Assembly (NCBI GenBank): GCA_032718475.1
Contig: JAUCBJ010003239.1
Span: 46,859-110,858 of the forward strand
Origin: Nemertoderma westbladi
Lineage: Eukaryota > Xenacoelomorpha > Nemertodermatida > Nemertodermatidae
Direction of reading: 5' to 3'
Length of the DNA stretch: 64,000 nt
The first letter of the stretch is position 1. Every line of letters starts with the position of its first letter. Of this stretch, positions 13,217 through 24,100 are shown piece by piece. The notes beneath the pieces are model-generated. The model was not told the origin of the DNA, did no database searches, and worked only from the letters and a program-made list of their open reading frames with translations. Both the position numbers and the translations under genes were made by a program.

Positions 13217-14777
13217 GTTTGTGTGCACAGTTGAATGCCTACTGCTATATTACAGTCTTAGCAAGTCTAGTAATTCAGTATTAACTGCTAGCCTAGTAAT
13301 TAATAACCGATACTGCTACTCAGTGTAGCGTGATATATATAATATTAGAATACCGGTATGCTTATAGTATATATAAGTATTATTAGTAACTAGAATTAAT
13401 TACAGAATACCGGTATGATTTCAGCCTAAATTTATATATATAATAGGCCTATCGTGAATACCAGTATACAGCTTACACTTATAATGTATATATATAAGTA
13501 TAATTACAGACTAGAATTAATTACAGAATACCAGTATAATTTTAGCCTAAATTTATAGAAATAAAGATAATAAACCTATTGTAAATACCGGTATACCAAT
13601 TATTTTAGAATAATTGAATTTCTGAATTTTAAGGGTTACTTGGTTACTTTAACTTACTTTATTACCGTTATTTAAGCAGTAGTCCAACTGATATTGAGAC
13701 CTAATTGTTGTATGGCAGGCCTACTATTTATAAATCGTTTGAGTTGATTTATAATATATATATACCCATTTAATGGGTTTTGTCAATGTTTGAAATAAAT
13801 GTTATTATTTCTGGGGGAGTCACCACACAATAAGCTGTGCGCTCTCAGTGGAGTGCTACTTGTTAGACACTAAAACAAATAATTATAATTTACCTAAGTT
13901 ACTTAATACTACAAATTACGTACAATTCGGGTTGAGATTACAATCTCTAAATAAACACAAAAATTTAATTACAAATACACAAATACGAATTTTTTAGGGT
14001 AATTTTACAAGAAGTCTACTAACCAGCCTAACAAAGGGTTAGAATATCTGGTTATTACAACAGACAGGTTACTACGGTATTTGAAAATAATAAGTAGTAG
14101 TAAATATACTGCGTTGTCCAGATAGGAAAATACCACCGTCTGACGACCTATAACCATATCGCTATAGGTACTACGTTATGTATCACGGAGTGTTCCTACC
14201 TAGAGATTAATTACCGCGGTCTACCAGAACCAACGTGCCTATTAACCACTTTACAACACAAATATACTGCCTACACACTAATCACCTTCGGAAAGTACTG
14301 TACACTAAACCCTAAATTAGGTACAAGTACTTGTACAACAAATAATCAGTAGTTAAAAATACTTGAACAGTTAAAAGAACCACGGTATCTGCCGGAGTGA
14401 CCAAAGCATAAAATCTCCAGTCTTTACCTACGCCGGGCAGCCCTGATGTAGTACCGGGGTTAGTTTAACTATAACGGTATGTATAACAAACACAATTACT
14501 GTAGGAATAAACTTGGGGATATGAATGTTGCGAATAATCGCATAAACTCTGAATAATAAATATTACGCTACGCATACAGACTATTCAAACAAAATGCAGA
14601 CCAAATACTGACAGACTATTATCAAGCCTAAACAAACCACGGTATATGCAGACTCCGAAATGATTAGTTAGTATGCGTTCTAACCTAGTAGTACGACTTA
14701 TTCTTTCACAGGGGGTTTACCTCACAGCACTTAAAGCCCCTACGTTCCCAACTAGCACTTTATCGGACAGATGCTCT
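13217..14777 (-). other. Leader of element C-minus, gag-proximal part
   Basis: Noncoding DNA between gag and the Gypsy B insertion. 13340-13620 holds degenerate repeats built around ATACCGGTAT or ATACCAGTAT, also present in the C3 leader. 14550-14777 is one unit of a direct repeat whose second unit lies across Gypsy B at about 19470-19698; C3 has only one copy of this unit. Confidence 0.7.
13340..13620 (-). repeat. ATACCGGTAT-containing leader repeats, element C-minus
   Basis: Degenerate units of roughly 125-135 bp, each carrying the palindrome ATACCGGTAT or its variant ATACCAGTAT next to 'GCCTAAATTTATA' and 'TAGGCCTAT' tracts. Counterpart of 40690-40975 in C3. Confidence 0.6.
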
Positions 14778-15055
14778 TGTAGCGGCGTTATTCTCAATGA
14801 ATAAATCGAAGCGCGGGTTATTATGTATTATAATAATAATAATAGTTAGCAATGCATTGCTACTGTAAAGATATAGATATACCGGGATAGGGCCGCAGTC
14901 ATCCGTATAGCACACAGCGTGCCGGTACTGCAGTGTACGGTACCAAAAGATGATAGATGGACAGTCTGTATGTAAAACTCTACATCGTCCGTTGCTAGGC
15001 AACTAGGGACGCCACTACTGTATATCTCCTAAGTCCCGCATACAGTATCGCTACA
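14778..15055 (-). repeat. 3' LTR of Gypsy B
   Basis: 278 bp, TG...CA, matches 19129-19406. On the minus strand it directly follows the polypurine tract and the pol stop. Confidence 0.95.
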
Positions 15056-15058
15056 TAA

Positions 15059-15069
15059 CCCCCCCTCAA
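15059..15069 (-). other. Polypurine tract of Gypsy B
   Basis: The minus strand reads CTTGAGGGGGGG three bases before the 3' LTR, the usual position of the plus-strand primer. Confidence 0.7.
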
Positions 15070-15109
15070 GTGTGGTAACACGATAAATCCCTAATAGTGG
15101 CGATGAATG

Positions 15110-18100
15110 TTAGGTGGTATATCTTTCCGGACGGCGGACCTGTCGGCCGGAACGAGTCTGAAACGTGGACGACGTCGTGGTGGGAGGTTTCGAGTGGGCC
15201 TTGGGCCTGGCGTAAGGACTGGTATGTCGTGCTGGAGTGGCTGCTACGGCAGCGTAGGAAGGCGCCGGAAGGTCGGGATCTGACGAAGATGCCGACGGTG
15301 CCGGTGGGATCGTGGGCGGCCGCGGAATGAAGGCAATCTTCAGTCTGTCGATGGAGACATGATCCAGGCGGCCATTGAGGTCAAGGAGGAAAGTTTTTGG
15401 CTCCACCTTAATGATTTTGTAGGGGCCAGCATAGGGGCGGTTGAGAGGTCCTACATGACCACCACGGCGTACATACACGTAACCTGTCGAGGCCAGGGAT
15501 GCCGGGATGTGGGAGGTTGACGGTGAGCCGTGGAAGTTTGTCGGCGGGGGAACAGCTGACTTGAGGCGTTCCTTGAGGTCGGAGACGAAAGCTGAGGTTG
15601 GAGTCTCTGTTCGCGCGGACCCAGGGCCCACGAACTCGCCAGGCACGTGGAGGGGGGTGCCATAGACGAGGTCGGCGGGTGAGCAGCCAGGGTCCTCCTT
15701 CCAAGCCGTCCTGATCCCGAGTAGGACTAGTGGGAGTTCGTCCATCCATTTCGGTCCATGTAGGCGGGCCTTGAGCGATGCCTTGAGTTGGCGATGGAGT
15801 CGCTCGATCATCCCATTCGCCTGTGGGTGGTAGGATGTAGTAGTGGAGGCCGAGATCCCGAGGAGGTTGTGAAGCTCGGCCCACAGGTGAGAGGTAAACT
15901 GCGCCCCGCGATCGGAGGTGATGTCCCCGGGTATCCCGAACCTGGCGATCCAGCCCCGTAGAAGTGCGCGGGCACACGTCTCAGCGGTGGCGTCGATAAT
16001 GGGGATGGCCTCAGGCCACCGTGTGAACCTGTCGATGATTGTGAATAGGTAGCCGTGGCCTTCCGATGGTGGAAGTGGACCAACGATGTCTACGTGGAGG
16101 CTCTCGAATCGGGCCTCAGGGGCAGGGCGACTTTCTAGTGGCGCATGGACATGGCGGCCGACCTTGGAGGCCTGGCAGGCGGCGCACTCGAGGCAGCGTC
16201 GGCGCACGTCTTTCTTCATCCCATGCCAGATAAAACGCTCGGAGATGGCGCGGATGGTGGGCTTTGGACCGACATGTGAGAGGCCATGGATGGCCTCGAA
16301 GATCCGGCCGCGCCAGCCATCCGGGACGACGGGGCGGTTCCGGCCCGTCGAGGTGTCGCACAAGACCGTGAAGTCGCGGCATGGTATGTCGGCCAGGTGG
16401 AGGCCGGAAATGGATGTCCTGTAGGCCGAGATCTCGACCGAGGCGGCTGTCTGAGCCACGGCTAGGGCGGCAAAGTCGACCTCGGGCGCGAGGAGAGCAC
16501 CGACTAGTGGGTTAGAGGCGGGTGTGCAGTCGTCGGACCGGGAAAGAGCGTCGGCGACGACGTTGGCCTTACCGGAAATGTGTCGGACGTCGGTAGAGAA
16601 TTCCGACACAAAGGCCAAGTGGCGTGTCTGGCGGGGGGAACGCTCGGCGGTGTTGGCGAATGCGAAGGTCAGAGGGCGGTGGTCAGTGTAGATAATGAAG
16701 GGCCGGCCCTCGACGAAATGTCGGAAATGGCAGATGGCCGCGAACATGGCGAGGAGCTCGCGGTCAAAAACGCTGTATTTCTTCTCGGCCGAGGACAACT
16801 TGCGGGAGAAGAAAGCGAGTGGCTGCCAGTCCTCTGAAGCCGATGCGCGCTGATCGAGGGAGGCTCCTATGGCGGTGCCGGAGGCGTCGCACGACACAGA
16901 CAGGAAGTCGGATGTCCGGGGGTGGCACAATAGAGCGGCGTCGGCGAGGGCACGCTTGGCGGCGGCGAATGCGTTGGCACACTCAGAGTTCCAAGCAAAC
17001 GCACCAGGGGTGGACTTGGTGGCCTCGTGGAGAGGGGCGAGGCATCCTGCGATGTTGGGGAGGAAACGGTGATAGTAGTTCAGCATCCCCAGAAATCGCT
17101 GTAGCCCGGCCTTGTCTGTCGGGGTGGAGAACTCTAGGACTGCTTTAACTTTGGAGAGCAGTGGCCGAACGCCGGTGGCGGACACGAGGTGGCCGAGGTA
17201 TTCGATCTCTGTCTGGCCGAACACACATTTCTTCCGCTGGACGACGAGGCCGTTGTCTGCGAGGAGGCGGAAGACATGGCGGAGGTGGTCGATGTGTTCG
17301 GCCTCGGACTTGCTGGACACGAGTATGTCATCGAGGTAGACGAAAACATATGGTATACCACGAAGGACGGCATCCATCAGCCTCTGGAAAGCCTGGGCGG
17401 CGTTCTTAAGGCCAAAAGGCATTCTCAAGAACTCCCAGAGGCCGAAGGGAGTGATAATGGCCGTCTTGGGGACGTCGCTGGCATGGACGGGGACCTGGTG
17501 GTAGCTGCGGGCGAGGTCTATCTTTGAAAATATGACATTGCCAGCCAGGCCACCGTTAAAGTCCTGGATGTGGGGGAGCGGGTAGCGGTCCCCCACTGTC
17601 GCCTCGTTCAGTCGGCGGAAATCGCCACAAGGCCGCGATCCACCGTCGGGTTTTGACACGATGTGAAGCGGAGATGCCCATGGGGAGCAAGAACGCCGGA
17701 TTATTCCGAGTTCTTCCATTTTTGCGAACTCGGCCTTCGCAACAGCCAGCTTCTCGGGGTCGAGCCGGCGGGCGCGAGCATGAAGTGGTGGTCCCTCCGT
17801 GACTATATGATGCTCGATGCCGTGCTTGTTGACATCGCCGAGTTCGAATCGGGGAATGACGACCTCCGGAAATTCGTCGATTATCCGGTCGAAAGCTGAG
17901 ATGGCGGCAAGGTGGAGGCCTGAGATACCTCCATGGAAGGACGAGGCGAAAGCGGGGAAGATAGTTCCATCGTCGAGAGATATGAGGCGGCGGTTGCGGA
18001 GGTCGATGGCCAGGTTATTTTCGGCGAAGAAATCCGCCCCGAGGATGGCCTTGGGGACGTCGGCGACAGCGAAGTCGAAAGAGAAATCCCTGGGTGTAGC

Positions 18101-18394
18101 CTTACCGAGGCGGAAGGAGAAGGAACGGTCTCCCCACGTCGAAATTGAAGAGCCGTTAGCTGCGAGAAGGGGAGGAGAGCGGGTTCGGGTTGCACGGTCG
18201 GCAGCCGAGGCCGGAATGACGGAGACCTCGGCTCCGCAGTCCACTAGGAAGGTGCAGCCAGTGCGGCTGTCCTCTACCATAATAGTTTTCTGCCCCTTCC
18301 TGGAGACGCCAACCGCAGGGACTAGCGGCCGGCGCCGGCGTTTCCCGGCGGTTTGGAGGGGCCGGAACGTTTGACGAGGGAGGCTAGCGGGCAT
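15110..18394 (-). CDS. Gypsy B pol polyprotein (protease, RT, RNase H, integrase)
   Basis: Intact 1094-codon frame that makes the enzymes for cDNA synthesis and integration. Order: protease with LVDCGAEVSVIP near residue 51 (D-C-G where D-T/S-G is usual) and ILGADF; RT with VDCG-distal motifs ending in the YLDD catalytic box (about 353); RNase H with SCDASG and TDHRPLTF; an integrase zinc region (H-H-C-C around 680-715); integrase core with D in HVDIVGP, D in TSDRGAQF and E in GMIERLHR; a basic C-terminal tail. It overlaps gag by 73 bp in another frame, so a ribosomal frameshift probably makes Gag-Pol, as in many Gypsy elements; the Met at 18394 need not be a true start. The D-C-G protease site is the only oddity seen. 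Confidence 0.93.
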   Translation of the reverse strand: MPASLPRQTFRPLQTAGKRRRRPLVPAVGVSRKGQKTIMVEDSRTGCTFLVDCGAEVSVIPASAADRATRTRSPPLLAANGSSISTWGDRSFSFRLGKATPRDFSFDFAVADVPKAILGADFFAENNLAIDLRNRRLISLDDGTIFPAFASSFHGGISGLHLAAISAFDRIIDEFPEVVIPRFELGDVNKHGIEHHIVTEGPPLHARARRLDPEKLAVAKAEFAKMEELGIIRRSCSPWASPLHIVSKPDGGSRPCGDFRRLNEATVGDRYPLPHIQDFNGGLAGNVIFSKIDLARSYHQVPVHASDVPKTAIITPFGLWEFLRMPFGLKNAAQAFQRLMDAVLRGIPYVFVYLDDILVSSKSEAEHIDHLRHVFRLLADNGLVVQRKKCVFGQTEIEYLGHLVSATGVRPLLSKVKAVLEFSTPTDKAGLQRFLGMLNYYHRFLPNIAGCLAPLHEATKSTPGAFAWNSECANAFAAAKRALADAALLCHPRTSDFLSVSCDASGTAIGASLDQRASASEDWQPLAFFSRKLSSAEKKYSVFDRELLAMFAAICHFRHFVEGRPFIIYTDHRPLTFAFANTAERSPRQTRHLAFVSEFSTDVRHISGKANVVADALSRSDDCTPASNPLVGALLAPEVDFAALAVAQTAASVEISAYRTSISGLHLADIPCRDFTVLCDTSTGRNRPVVPDGWRGRIFEAIHGLSHVGPKPTIRAISERFIWHGMKKDVRRRCLECAACQASKVGRHVHAPLESRPAPEARFESLHVDIVGPLPPSEGHGYLFTIIDRFTRWPEAIPIIDATAETCARALLRGWIARFGIPGDITSDRGAQFTSHLWAELHNLLGISASTTTSYHPQANGMIERLHRQLKASLKARLHGPKWMDELPLVLLGIRTAWKEDPGCSPADLVYGTPLHVPGEFVGPGSARTETPTSAFVSDLKERLKSAVPPPTNFHGSPSTSHIPASLASTGYVYVRRGGHVGPLNRPYAGPYKIIKVEPKTFLLDLNGRLDHVSIDRLKIAFIPRPPTIPPAPSASSSDPDLPAPSYAAVAATPARHTSPYARPKAHSKPPTTTSSTFQTRSGRQVRRPERYTT

Positions 18395-19086
18395 CGGCCG
18401 TGTTCGCAGTTGCGAGCAGAATCCCCGAACCGGCTGTGGTAGTAACAGAGTTCCTGAGACGATGACGAGGAACGTGGTGCTCCGGGGCGGCGGACAGCGG
18501 AGACGCCTGACACTGGGTTCGAGGCCTCCATGATGCGGTCTGCGTCTTTGGCCAACTCCTCGATGTTCATTTTGTTCGAACCGGCAAGGACGCGTCGCAC
18601 CTCCACTGGGAGAAGCTGAAAGTATAACGCCCGAAGGAGTGTCTCGGGGTCGGCGTTCAGGCCCTGGATGTGCCGGAGGAGAGCGGTTGGGCGGCGGTCC
18701 CCGATGCCGGAGAGACGGAGAAGTTCGGCATCCTTCGAGGCCTGAGTGCGGCCGAAGGCTTCCGTGAGGGCCTTCTTGAGGGTAGGGTAGGCATCGGTGG
18801 TGGGTGGTTCCATGACGATTTTCCGGACCTCGGCGGCAGTGGCATTATCAAGTGCAGAGACGATGTAGTGAAACTTCGTCTTGTCTGCAGTAATGTTTCG
18901 AATGTCAAATTGTGCCTCCACTTGAGTGAACCACAAGTCTGGGTCGTTGGTCCAGAAGGTGGGGAGCTTGAGGGAGACTGCAGATACAGCGGCGGCCGGG
19001 GCGGCTGCGGCGGCAGCCGCTGGAGCCACGTTGAGGCCTTGAATGGCCTCGGCCAAAGCCTGGATGTCGGCAGCTTCAAGGGGCAT
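18322..19086 (-). CDS. Gypsy B Gag
   Basis: Capsid/nucleocapsid protein of about 254 residues, started at the ATG at 19086 (MPLEAAD...), 43 bp after the 5' LTR. The open frame extends upstream into the LTR (to 19353), but an LTR start is unlikely. It has an Ala-rich N-terminus, a capsid region with KLPTFW...WFTQVEAQF near residue 40-60, and a C-terminal single zinc motif of C-Y-Y-H...C...C type (around 220) rather than the classical CCHC knuckle, as in CsRn1-type Gags. It overlaps pol by 73 bp out of frame. No nonsense codon was seen. Confidence 0.9.
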   Translation of the reverse strand: MPLEAADIQALAEAIQGLNVAPAAAAAAAPAAAVSAVSLKLPTFWTNDPDLWFTQVEAQFDIRNITADKTKFHYIVSALDNATAAEVRKIVMEPPTTDAYPTLKKALTEAFGRTQASKDAELLRLSGIGDRRPTALLRHIQGLNADPETLLRALYFQLLPVEVRRVLAGSNKMNIEELAKDADRIMEASNPVSGVSAVRRPGAPRSSSSSQELCYYHSRFGDSARNCEHGRCPLASLVKRSGPSKPPGNAGAGR

Positions 19087-19110
19087 GGTATGATGAGGTC
19101 GGAAGTTTGC

Positions 19111-19126
19111 GAGTGCCGGGTCACCA
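19111..19126 (-). other. Primer-binding site of Gypsy B
   Basis: On the minus strand TGGTGACCCGGCACTC begins two bases after the 5' LTR. The plus strand ends in ...CACCA like a tRNA 3' terminus. A tRNA-Trp type primer is typical of CsRn1 elements, but the tRNA identity is inferred. Confidence 0.7.
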
Positions 19127-19128
19127 AA

Positions 19129-19406
19129 TGTAGCGGCGTTATTCTCAATGAATAAATCGAAGCGCGGGTTATTATGTATTATAATAATAATAATAGTTAG
19201 CAATGCATTGCTACTGTAAAGATATAGATATACCGGGATAGGGCCGCAGTCATCCGTATAGCACACAGCGTGCCGGTACTGCAGTGTACAGTACCAAAAG
19301 ATGATAGATGGACAGTCTGTATGTAAAACTCTACATCGTCCGTTGCTAGGCAACTAGGGACGCCACTACTGTATATCTCCTAAGTCCCGCATACAGTATC
19401 GCTACA
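19129..19406 (-). repeat. 5' LTR of Gypsy B
   Basis: 278 bp, TG...CA; followed on the plus strand by the target duplication CTCT. Confidence 0.95.
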
Positions 19407-20043
19407 CTCTACACACACCGAAATTTCCTCAAACCCAACAACAGCCAGACAACTATCCAGCCTACAAATTATCTAAATAAAATTATACGCTACCCGTACA
19501 GACTACACAAACAAAGTACAGACCAAACGATGGCAGACTACTATCAAGCCCAAATACACTACAGTATATGCAGACTCCGAAATGATTAGTTAGTATGCGT
19601 TCTAACCCAGTAGTACGACTTATTCTTTCACAGGGGGTTTACCTCACAGCACTTGAAGCCCCTACTTTCCTAACTAGCACTTTATCGGACAGATGCTCTA
19701 CACACACTGCAATCCGTTCAGACTTAACAACAGTTAGACAACAGTCAAGCCTACAAATAATCTGTACAATCTGAGCAGGCTTACACACCTTCTGCTCAAT
19801 ACTGGCCTACAAATAAATAAAACTGACAGAAATAAGTAAGCTCCAAAAGAAACAAGGGGTGTACAGTCCCTAATCTCTTAAACAGCCTACCGGTATACAA
19901 TACCACAATCGAATAATACTGCTGTACCTGTACTGCTGTAGGTACCGGTCCGGATGATCAGGCAGTCAGGCCTACTGGTTACCAGGCGACCGGTACTTTC
20001 GACTTGATTGCTTACACCGCAATCTAGAAGCAATATCTGTTAT
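19407..20043 (-). other. Leader of element C-minus, LTR-proximal part
   Basis: Noncoding. The first bases inside the LTR read ATAACAGATATTG on the minus strand, conserved in C3 (ATAACAGTTATTG); no standard TGG-type primer site is obvious. 19470-19698 is the second unit of the leader duplication noted at 14550-14777. Confidence 0.7.
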
Positions 20044-21178
20044 TGTTTGCACTTTTAAGACCTTTGACAGTTTAACCTGCCAAATTAGGATGTCTTTTAG
20101 ATGATAGATAGTCTTTAGCCTATGACGAGTATTTGATACACTACATTAGCCGAAGCCAGTCTATGCGCAATCATTCACCCGCTGGATATACCCGGGAGAC
20201 TGAATTCGGAAGCTTAATGATTGATGGTGTAAGCCTACTGTATTATTCGACTGATCGCAATATATAATCTCTGACAAATATTATTCACTTTCGGGAAATA
20301 TTAACAGTTCCTTTAGGACGTGGCGCTCTAAATATGTAAACAGAGTTATGACTTAAACCAGACGCAATGAGATGGCTATAGATTCACGTATATGGCGCAT
20401 TCTTTAGGAGATGCTTTGTTATCAGTCACAATCATACACAATGCTGCACAATGCTGCACACCAATCTGCCGACCTTCACTAATTTTAGTCACATACAAAG
20501 AGAATAACAGACAATACATGTAGGGCCTATAAAATAGCATTAGATTCACTTCACACCACTTAACATAAGTCGCAATCGTTTATATGTAACCGGTCTCTCT
20601 AACCTTTAGTATATCAAGAAGATTGGGGTGTCTGACTATTGATCAGTATTCCAAATATAATCTTCCATCAACAAATATAATGAATAACCGACAGCAAAAG
20701 CAGTAATGTTAAGTAAGATATGCATGATGTTTAGATAACAGATATACGTTCTATAATTAAGCCTACTAATGTTAAGCTAAAGTCTGAAACACGGAGGTGC
20801 CAAAAGCTGGTGTTCTTAGGCTCTGGGCAAAAACATAACACTGAATTCATGAGTTTCTGTATCCAACCTCCAACACAGAGTCAAAAAACGCTCTGATTGG
20901 TCGACCGTACAAAGAGAGAACAAAGAACAAAGAAATGTTCGACGTGGCAATATCAGCTGTTAGCCGTCGTCATGGTAGCGACACTGTTTTCAAGAGGATC
21001 CAGCTTATTGCGTCACGAGATTGCGGATTATGTCCTCTAAAGTACAAATACAGAAGAAATGACTTTTATGTCCTCTAAAACACCAGTACAGTAAGGACAC
21101 GGCCTTTTTATGCCTGGTAAACCAACTACAGAGTACTTTACGGGAAAATTACCGGTTAATTACGCAAAAGCTTTTACA
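20044..21178 (-). repeat. 5' LTR of element C-minus
   Basis: 1135 bp. On the minus strand it starts TGTAAAAGCTTTTGCG (21178) and ends GTGCAAACA (20044), so TG...CA. It matches the 3' LTR of C-plus (31650-33548, apart from the MITE there) and the more diverged C3 LTR (37902-39181). Confidence 0.85.
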
Positions 21179-24100
21179 GTCAGGTAAGTGATTCCGAACT
21201 ACATGTCCAATTCAGTGATGTGAACGACACTGACCAAAGTTCTGAGATGGAAGGATTCTATACAGATGAATTCTCCGACGAAGATGAATCCTGTTACATG
21301 ATAAATACCGCAGTGTATCGAGCACTTATGTATGAAAAAGACACAGACAGCGACCTCACCCTAACTACTTCTGAGCGACAACCATCTTGGAAAGTGCCAC
21401 CTTCCAATGTAGGAATCCGAGAATTTCCTGTAGTACAGGTAAGGGTCCACGGACCTAAAAGGAGTTATGTAGTGAACGCCCTCCTTGACTCCGGTAGTAC
21501 AGGAACATTCATCAACAAAGAACTAGCCGAAGACATCTTTGCTGGACAACCCAAGTTCCGAACTAAGCTAAACATGTCAGGAATTATGCAGGTTTGGAAA
21601 TCTACAGTAATAGCGGTTTATTATGTAGGTGCGTTGTCCACCCCCCAGGATGAACTAGGAGAACATAGTATAAGGTCAGTAAAAATGGTGGCGATAAAGA
21701 ACTTCGCTACCACCCAAGTGGAACCTTATAACTGGGATGAGGACGTTTTCACCCAGCAGCTGGAAATACCTAGATTCAACACCGATTACCCTGGAGTGCA
21801 AATACTCATCGGTCAAAACGCGCATGAAAAGCTCGAGACATTGGAGAAACGGCCCGCTCAACCGCAACCACTACAAGCTTATGCGGGAAGAACTAGAGTG
21901 GGTTGGTACTTTACTGGCCCTTCCCGTAGAACTCTCATGGAAAGATTACCGAAAGACCAGGTATATCAAGTAAGAGAATGGGAAGTCGAGGGCAGTGAGT
22001 TAGACGATCCAACTGAGGGAACACCATACTCCTCAGATAATGACGATGTCCACCAACTTTTCGACGAGGAGAATACCATCGATATCCTTAAGGAAAACGA
22101 GACTTGGTAAAACCAAGTGAACTTATGTCAGCTCCTTCTTCCATCAGAACGAGACGACTATAACGACGAGCTTAATGACGTCATTGAACGTTATAATGCC
22201 AAGACTCGGGATGAACACGCCGTACGATTCTTTACTCAAGAGGCTGTAGAGCCCAATTCCTACGATAAGGCCCTATCGGTAGAGGAAGAAAGAGCCAAGC
22301 AGATCCAAGAGACAACTACACGTTTTCTTAAAGATCAAGGTAGATATGAGATCGGTCTACCTTTCCGAAAGCGAGAACCAAAGTTTGTAAACAACAGACC
22401 CTTGGCGGAGAAAAGAATTGCTCAACTACATCGACGCCTTACGGCAAATTCTTCAGCTAAAGAAATGTATCAAACGCAGTTGAAGAAATTTATTAGCAAG
22501 GGATATGCGGAGCTAGTACCGGAAGAAACACCTATAACTGAGAGAACGTATTATTTAACTCACCATTACGTTCCCAAACCCGGTAAACCCCATGAGGTAC
22601 GAGTGGTGTTTGACGGCTCCGCCCTCTATATGGGCCAATCCCTTAATTCCGAATTGTTACCCGGACCCAACTTACTCCAATCCTTGTTGGGAATACTCTT
22701 AAGATTAAGACAATATTCAATTGCTTTCGCCTCAGATATAGAAGGCATGTTCTTACAAGTCAAGGCGCTGGATAGGGATCGAGATAGCCTACGATTTCTG
22801 TGGTGGCCTGAAGGAGACCTCAACCAGAAACCGGTGGAGTACTGGATGACCATCCAGGCTTTTGGGATAATCTCAAGCCCTTCAAACGCCTGTTCAGTGG
22901 TGCGCACCACTGCGGATGACAACCGAGAAGCCTTCTCTAAAGAGGTGATTGACAACATCAAGCGGGATATATACATGGACGATAATCTAAAGTCCCTTCC
23001 ATCAGTTGAAGAAGCCATTGACGTCGCTAAAGGAACGGTAGAGTGCTTAAAAAGAGGTGGATTTCGATTAACTAAATTCACCAGCAACTCCCGTGAGTTT
23101 CTGGAGTCGATCCCGGTAGAAGATCGAGGAGCGAAAGACCTAGATCTAATAAAAGATGATCTCCCAGAAACTAAGACCCTTGGTTTGAAATGGGACACAG
23201 AAAGAGATATCCTGTTTTTCCAACTAAAACAGCGAGATAATCCAGTTCGGACTAAACGGATTTGTTTAAGTATCCGGAGCACTTATTTCGATCCATTGGG
23301 TTTTATTAGCCCAGTTATATTGATTGCTCGGAGTTTAGTACAACAAATGTGGCTTGAATCCACTCATGGGACGATCCACTTAAGGGAGAATTATTAAAGA
23401 AGTGGATGAAATGGGAAGATTCTCTACCAGCCATCGAGAACTTTATAATTTCCCGTTCATATTTTGGTCATGTTCTCCCTACGTATTCCTATCAACTCCA
23501 TGTGTTTGGAGACGCCAGCGATATGGGAATAGGTATAGTAGCCTACCTAAGGGTGGAAACTCCGGACGGAATCAAAGTCGCCTTGGTTACCTCTAAGGCA
23601 TTGATAAACAACAAGTTGAAAGTTCCTCGAGCGGAGTTAAAAGCGGCTCTATACGCTACAGCCATCGGCCGGAATGTAACAGAACAGATCGACTATCCAC
23701 TGGAGAAAACTGTCTATTGGACCGACGCTTTACTCGTGTTGGAGTATATAACCAATGAAGTCTGTCAGTTCAGCGTCTTCGTTACCAACAGAGAAGCCAT
23801 TATACTCAGTCGCACAACGATAGATCAATGGAGACATTGCCCCGGAACGATTAATCCAGCAGACATCGCCTCCAGGGGAGCAACTCCACAAGAACTGGTA
23901 GATACTCCAGACTGGTTAGGTGGACCCGACTTCCTCTACAAAGAAGAAGAAGAATGGCCTCCTCATCTTACTACCACAGAGTTTAGACAGGCCAAGGGAG
24001 CGGAGAAAGTCAAACCTAAAACTCGGGCGAGTAAATCAAAGTTATTCAAACCCATGGTAGATCTGTCTGTACTACATACTTCCGGAGACGACGCTTTGGA

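Larger units (their letters stand above)
14778..19406 (-). mobile_element. Gypsy LTR retrotransposon 'B', complete, 4.6 kb, CsRn1-like
   Basis: Two 278-bp LTRs (14778-15055 and 19129-19406; TG...CA) flanked by the 4-bp duplication CTCT (14774-14777 and 19407-19410). Only one LTR difference was seen (the G/A in GTGTACGGTACC versus GTGTACAGTACC), so the insertion is young. Gag and pol frames are open. The element is markedly more GC-rich than its surroundings. A tandem-duplicated host segment at about 19698 shows the same site without the insertion. Assignment to CsRn1-like Gypsy rests on the Gag and knuckle type and the TGGTGACCC primer site, and is an inference. Confidence 0.93.
1..21178 (-). 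mobile_element. Giant BEL/Pao element 'C-minus', 3' part outside the window
   Basis: On the minus strand: 5' LTR (21178 to 20044), leader (20043 to 13217, split by Gypsy B), gag with an internally deleted pol (13216 to 8537), then post-pol spacer (8536 to 7488 and 376 to 1, split by element A). By analogy with C-plus, an ORF3 and a 3' LTR would follow beyond the left edge. Its outer LTR end abuts protease-coding sequence of C-plus at 21179, so it is inserted in that element. The second target-site copy is outside the window. Confidence 0.8.

Noticed and set aside
15097-18374. Many long plus-strand ORFs opposite Gypsy B
   Set aside because: They are antisense frames in GC-rich coding DNA, where stops are rare. 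No recognisable domain.
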